From contig SMWF01000116.1 in the NCBI GenBank assembly GCA_004357385.1, positions 1 through 64,000 on the forward strand: DNA of 64,000 nucleotides, in the 5' to 3' direction. A program made the position numbers and the translations under genes. Of this stretch, positions 60,497 to 64,000 are shown one piece after another. Under the pieces are notes generated by a model that did not search any database, had not been told where the DNA came from, and saw only the letters and a program-made list of their open reading frames with translations. The DNA is from Gammaproteobacteria bacterium (GTDB lineage Bacteria; Pseudomonadota; Gammaproteobacteria; Pseudomonadales; Azotimanducaceae). Every line of letters starts with the position of its first letter. The first letter of the stretch is position 1.

Positions 60497-62722
60497 TCAG
60501 GGAATCCGGGCCGCGTCGGCGCTGACATCGCCGGGTGTATCGACGAACGCGATCTGGTGCGTAATGCCGATGTAGTCGAGCAGAATATTGGCGGTCTCGC
60601 GAATCATGGCGTCTTCGGTAAACGGTTCCGCGTTGTCGCCGGCCGCATGTTCATTGAGCTCGTCCAGTTCGTCGAGCGACTCGAGCTTGGGGTCTCCCTT
60701 TGCGACGCGCCGCTGATTCTCGAGGCTCAAGCGCCACTGGTCGTCCTCGGCCTTTTCCGCGATGCGCTTCTGTTCGTTGAGCGAGATGTGGGTCCGGCGG
60801 CGCGTCTCAGCGTTCTTCAGCGCCAGCGCCTGCAGGTACAGAAAATCGGGATCAGTCGATACCCGGGAATCGTGCTTCGCCTGCAGCATATCGAGAGCCG
60901 GTTCGATGTCTCCAGAACGCGGGTAGACTACCGGGTTGATCACATCCCAGGGCAAGGCACCATCGAGCGAGCTCTCGCCGATCCGGTCGACATCGAAGAT
61001 TTCTGGAAATTCGATGTCCGGGAGGATGCCCTGATGTTGGGTGCTCTGTCCGGAGACCCGGTAGAACTTCGCCTGAGTAATCTTGAGCTGACCCCGGTTG
61101 AGCGGGATCAGCGTCTGGACGGTGCCTTTGCCGAAGGTCTGGCTGCCGACAATCAGGCCGCGTTGATAGTCCTGGAGCGCGCCCGCGAAAATCTCCGACG
61201 CCGAGGCGGACAGTCGATTTACCAGCACTGCCACGGGCCCGTCCCAGGAAACGTGGTCATCGACATCGGAATAGATGTTAGCGGGTCGACGTGCCGTCTT
61301 GACCTGGACCGTTGGCCCGGACTTGATGAACAGGCCGGTCAGCGAATCAGCTTCCTGCAGTGAACCCCCACCGTTGTTGCGCAGATCGATGATCAGCGCC
61401 TGCATGTCTTCGGCCTTGAGCTCGTCAATCAGGCGCCGCACGTCACGGGTAGTGCTCTTGTAGTTGGGTTCGCCGCGTTGAATGGCCCGGAAGTCGGCAT
61501 AGAAGGTCGGAATCTCGATGATTCCGATACGCTGCTCCATGCCGTTGCGATCTATGATCAGTAGACGCTTCTGGGCGGACTGCTCCTCCAGCTGAACCGT
61601 GTTCCGGGTGATGCTTATCACTCGTTCGTCGCTGGATTCGGAACCGGTTGGGATGATTTGCAGCAGCACGACAGAATTCTTTGGTCCGCGGATCAGTTCC
61701 ACCACGTCGTCCAATCGCCAGCCCACGACGTCGATGAATTTTCCGTTCTCACCCTGGGCGACGCCGATGATTCGATCCGCGGGCTTGAGCAAACCGCTCT
61801 TGTCGGCGGGACCCGCCGGTACCAGGCGAACCACTTCGGTGTATTCGTCTTCGGTTTTCAGCACCGCGCCTATCCCTTCGAGCGACAGTGACATGTTGAT
61901 GTTGAAGTTTTCCGACGTGCGGGGCGAGAAATACTGGGTGTGCGGGTCGTAGGTGCTGGCATACGCGTTGACGTACAGCTGGAACGCGTCTTCGCTGTTG
62001 GTTTGCCCCGCCTGCTTCAGCCGATTGTGGTAGCGTTTGATCAACAGTTCCTCGATCTCGTCGAGTTCCTTGCCGTTGAGCTTCATGCTCAGCACGGATG
62101 CCTTCAGCCGCTTCCTCCACAGGTTATCCATTTCGGATTGAGTGGCCGGCCAGGGCACGTGCTCGCGGTCGATGCGCAGCTTTTCGTCCTGCGTGAAGTC
62201 GACCTTGTCTAGACCAATGTCCAGCTGGGCAAGCAGGTAATCGAGCCGCTGGGTCAACCGGGTTTGATACAGATTGAACATCTCGAAAGCGGGGGTCAGA
62301 TCGCCGCGCTTCAAGGCGTCGTCGAGCACGTAGCGATACTTCTCCAGCTGTCGTACGTCAGCTGCCAGGAAGTACGCACGGGAGCTATCCAGCAGGGCCA
62401 AGTATTTCTCGAACACCTCGCTCGACGTCGTGTCGTCCAACGGCTTTTTGAGGTAGTGGTTGTGTCTCAGTTGCTCGACGATGGTCAGACTGGTGCGAGG
62501 GTGTACTTCCAGCGGTTCCAGGGTCGATGCGCCGACCGAGGTATAGGCGACCTGGGGCCCCGCCTGGAGTTCGTCCGGGAGGCCGGCGGGCGGTTCCGCC
62601 TCAGCGAAGCCGCTGGTGCCCAGTAGAAAAGTAACCGCAAGGATCGCGCAACGGTTGGCCGATCCTCTGGCTGTCCGGCTGGTTCGTGCCACTGCTCGCG
62701 CTCTATGTACTTCTGATTTCAT
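60497..62722 (-). CDS. prc: Tail-specific (C-terminal processing) protease Prc
   Basis: 741-residue periplasmic serine protease that degrades ssrA-tagged and misfolded proteins and trims lipoproteins. The signal peptide is RCAILAVTFLLGTSGFAEAEP. The N-terminal helical domain (about 60-230) precedes a PDZ (INMSLSLEGIGAVLKTEDEYTEVVRLVPAGPA). The Ser-Lys dyad is in VLVNRLSASASEIFAGALQDY and SQTFGKGTVQTLIPL, and the DUF3340-like C-terminal domain is present. The ATG at 62722 is preferred because the signal follows; the frame is open 133 codons further upstream. It converges tail-to-tail on thrS with a 23-bp gap. Confidence 0.93.
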   Translation of the reverse strand: MKSEVHRARAVARTSRTARGSANRCAILAVTFLLGTSGFAEAEPPAGLPDELQAGPQVAYTSVGASTLEPLEVHPRTSLTIVEQLRHNHYLKKPLDDTTSSEVFEKYLALLDSSRAYFLAADVRQLEKYRYVLDDALKRGDLTPAFEMFNLYQTRLTQRLDYLLAQLDIGLDKVDFTQDEKLRIDREHVPWPATQSEMDNLWRKRLKASVLSMKLNGKELDEIEELLIKRYHNRLKQAGQTNSEDAFQLYVNAYASTYDPHTQYFSPRTSENFNINMSLSLEGIGAVLKTEDEYTEVVRLVPAGPADKSGLLKPADRIIGVAQGENGKFIDVVGWRLDDVVELIRGPKNSVVLLQIIPTGSESSDERVISITRNTVQLEEQSAQKRLLIIDRNGMEQRIGIIEIPTFYADFRAIQRGEPNYKSTTRDVRRLIDELKAEDMQALIIDLRNNGGGSLQEADSLTGLFIKSGPTVQVKTARRPANIYSDVDDHVSWDGPVAVLVNRLSASASEIFAGALQDYQRGLIVGSQTFGKGTVQTLIPLNRGQLKITQAKFYRVSGQSTQHQGILPDIEFPEIFDVDRIGESSLDGALPWDVINPVVYPRSGDIEPALDMLQAKHDSRVSTDPDFLYLQALALKNAETRRRTHISLNEQKRIAEKAEDDQWRLSLENQRRVAKGDPKLESLDELDELNEHAAGDNAEPFTEDAMIRETANILLDYIGITHQIAFVDTPGDVSADAARIP

Positions 62723-62959
62723 CGATTGGTACTTCACTACGTGCACTATACGCACTCGGCCACTGTTTCGCGTTACCTCTGCTCTGGCTGCGCGTCTGGT
62801 GTAATCTGACGCGCGCATTGCGTCCCGGTTCCCCGGGGCCGCAAAGATGTCCCAAGCCCCCAGTTGTCGTACGGGCCACCTCGCGTATCTGTTCGCGTGT
62901 GACGAGTCGCCCGAGCCTATCGGATGCCCCCGGAAGTCAGTATCAAGAAGATGTAACAC

Positions 62960-63741
62960 ATGCACAATAAACATATGGAGAATCGAACGTGGTCGCAAGG
63001 GGTAGGTCGCACAACGCTGGCCGGGAACAGGGGCTGCCGTGGCCTGGTCCTTGTTGTGCTTCTGGCCGGGTGTGGTATGCCGGCAGGCCCCCCCCCGCCA
63101 CGGATGACGAACCCCAGACACCGGTTACGCTCGAGGATGACGCGAAACGCGCCAGCTACGGGGTCGGCTTCAACGTGGCGGGCAATGTCACGACCCAGTT
63201 CGGGTCATTTCTCGATCTCGCAGCGTTCATGGAAGGGATCCGCGACGGCGTCGCTGGACATACCAAGCGCGTGACGGATGCTGAGCTCTCCGCTGCGCTG
63301 AACGCGATGCAAAGTGCGAGAGAAGGGAACGCCTCAGAAGTAGCCGATGCCAATCTGGAGGCGGGCACGTTGTTTCTCGAGCAGAATGCCAAGCGTGATG
63401 GGGTAGTCTCACTTCCCTCGGGATTGCAGTACGAAGTGCTGGTCGAAGGCACCGGCGCTCAACCGACCGCTACGGATACTGTGACGACCCACTACCACGG
63501 AACCCTGCCCGACGGCACGGTGTTCGACAGTTCTGTCGAGCGCGGGCAACCCAGCTCGTTTCTGGTCACCGGGGTCATACGGGGTTGGGTGGAAGCACTG
63601 CAGTTGATGCGGGTCGGTTCCAAATGGCGTTTGTTCGTGCCGTCGGAACTCGCATATGGCGACCGCGGTGCGGGTGCGAACATTGGTCCGAACCAGGTAC
63701 TGATCTTCGAGGTGGAGTTGCTGGAGATTGGCGGCGCCTGA
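62960..63741 (+). pseudogene. FKBP-type peptidyl-prolyl isomerase lipoprotein with a C-run frameshift
   Basis: An FKBP of the FklB/Mip type that would catalyse proline isomerisation and assist folding in the envelope. The first frame (ATG 62960 or 62975) gives a lipoprotein signal, LVLVVLLAGCGMPAG. The rest is in the next frame: FKBP_N dimer domain (KRASYGVGFNVAGNVTTQFGSFLDLAAFMEGIRDG) and the isomerase domain (GLQYEVLVEGTGAQPTATDTVTTHYHGTLPDGTVFDSS, then FLVTGVIRGWVEALQLMRVGSKWRLFVPSELAYGDRGAG). The join falls in the nine-C run at 63088-63096. Ten Cs would fuse signal and enzyme in one frame. As read, the exported form is broken; a start at 62989 would give a cytosolic form. Confidence 0.75.
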
Positions 63742-64000
63742 TCAGCTCACCCGAATGCCCAGGGTCTGCAGCAACGTCAGGCCCTGTTCCAGTTCCACCT
63801 GGACGTCGGTCAGATCGATGTGGCGCGCATCGAGATTGTTGAACCGGCAACCGCGCAAGTCGGCGCCGCGCAGAACCAGTCCCTTGCCCTCGATGTTATC
63901 CAGGGTGGAGCCGGCCAGATTGGCGCGTTCCAGCACGGCGTTGTGCCAGAGGCTGTGGATCAGGCGGTTGTCGGTGAGCTGACAGCCCGTCAGGTTCGTC
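63742..64000 (-). CDS. Pentapeptide-repeat protein (C-terminal part)
   Basis: At least 86 residues at the C-terminal end; the 5' end lies beyond the window. The repeating A(D/N)LxX pattern is visible: TNLTGCQLTDN, ERANLAGSTLDN, VLRGADLRGCRFNNLDARHIDLTDV. Such sequences form a right-handed square beta-helix. The tail ELEQGLTLLQTLGIRVS lacks repeats. Similar solitary proteins can interact with DNA gyrase or act as membrane-associated scaffolds, but no function is assigned. It is convergent with the FKBP gene, whose stop overlaps closely at 63741. Confidence 0.75.
   Translation of the reverse strand, partial: TNLTGCQLTDNRLIHSLWHNAVLERANLAGSTLDNIEGKGLVLRGADLRGCRFNNLDARHIDLTDVQVELEQGLTLLQTLGIRVS

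Overview
The window looks like chromosomal DNA of a GC-rich gammaproteobacterium, probably a free-living heterotroph. The evidence is Gram-negative lipoprotein signals, AcnA-type aconitase, a tail-specific protease, YcaQ-like and SRAP repair proteins, paired acyl-CoA dehydrogenases and many CoA-linked catabolic genes. I cannot name a genus. I found no rRNA or tRNA gene, CRISPR array, intact insertion sequence or prophage. Most genes are singletons or two- to three-gene operons on both strands.

Layout. 1-10.9 kb: start of an acyl-CoA carboxylase subunit, M3 peptidase, amidase, a first Lon protease, two adjacent acyl-CoA dehydrogenases, a 2-hydroxyacid dehydrogenase, a dimeric dUTPase and a macrodomain protein. 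11-17 kb: luciferase-like oxidoreductase, a lipoprotein with a Ser-Asp repeat, class III aminotransferase, a MORN/Sel1 lipoprotein and an APH-like phosphotransferase. 17-22 kb: a secreted PKD-subtilase coupled to a PrcB-domain lipoprotein, a long structured leader, and a MerR-type regulator; both promoters carry TGTACA motifs. 22-36.5 kb: zinc exporter, a second luciferase-like protein, GNAT, serine hydrolase, enoyl-CoA hydratase, HDAC-like deacetylase with the Lhr helicase, CoA transferase, zinc-ribbon protein and oligopeptidase B. 36.6-37.1 kb: a fossil integron made of an integrase remnant, a truncated GNAT cassette and an attC-like site. 37-51.4 kb: AhpD-like protein with an acyl-CoA synthetase, SRAP, SDR, histidine phosphatase, phasin-like protein, sulfurtransferase, YcaQ-like protein, gamma-glutamyltransferase, a frameshifted alpha/beta hydrolase, Hsp20, aconitase and a HAD hydrolase. 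51.6-64 kb: an SLC13 permease split by a frameshift, a second Lon, an RND/MMPL exporter, thrS behind a Thr-rich leader-peptide attenuator, the Prc protease, an FKBP lipoprotein broken in a C-run, and the end of a pentapeptide-repeat protein.

Themes. Protein quality control is dense: two Lons, Prc, oligopeptidase B, an M3 peptidase, Hsp20, an FKBP and the subtilase. DNA repair recurs: Lhr, SRAP, YcaQ-like and dUTPase. Fatty-acid or steroid-like acyl-CoA metabolism is spread through the window. The strongest non-coding discoveries are the thrS attenuator, the integron relic and the TGTACA/structured-leader system of the subtilase operon. Four genes show frame problems, at least two of them in homopolymers, so some may be assembly errors.
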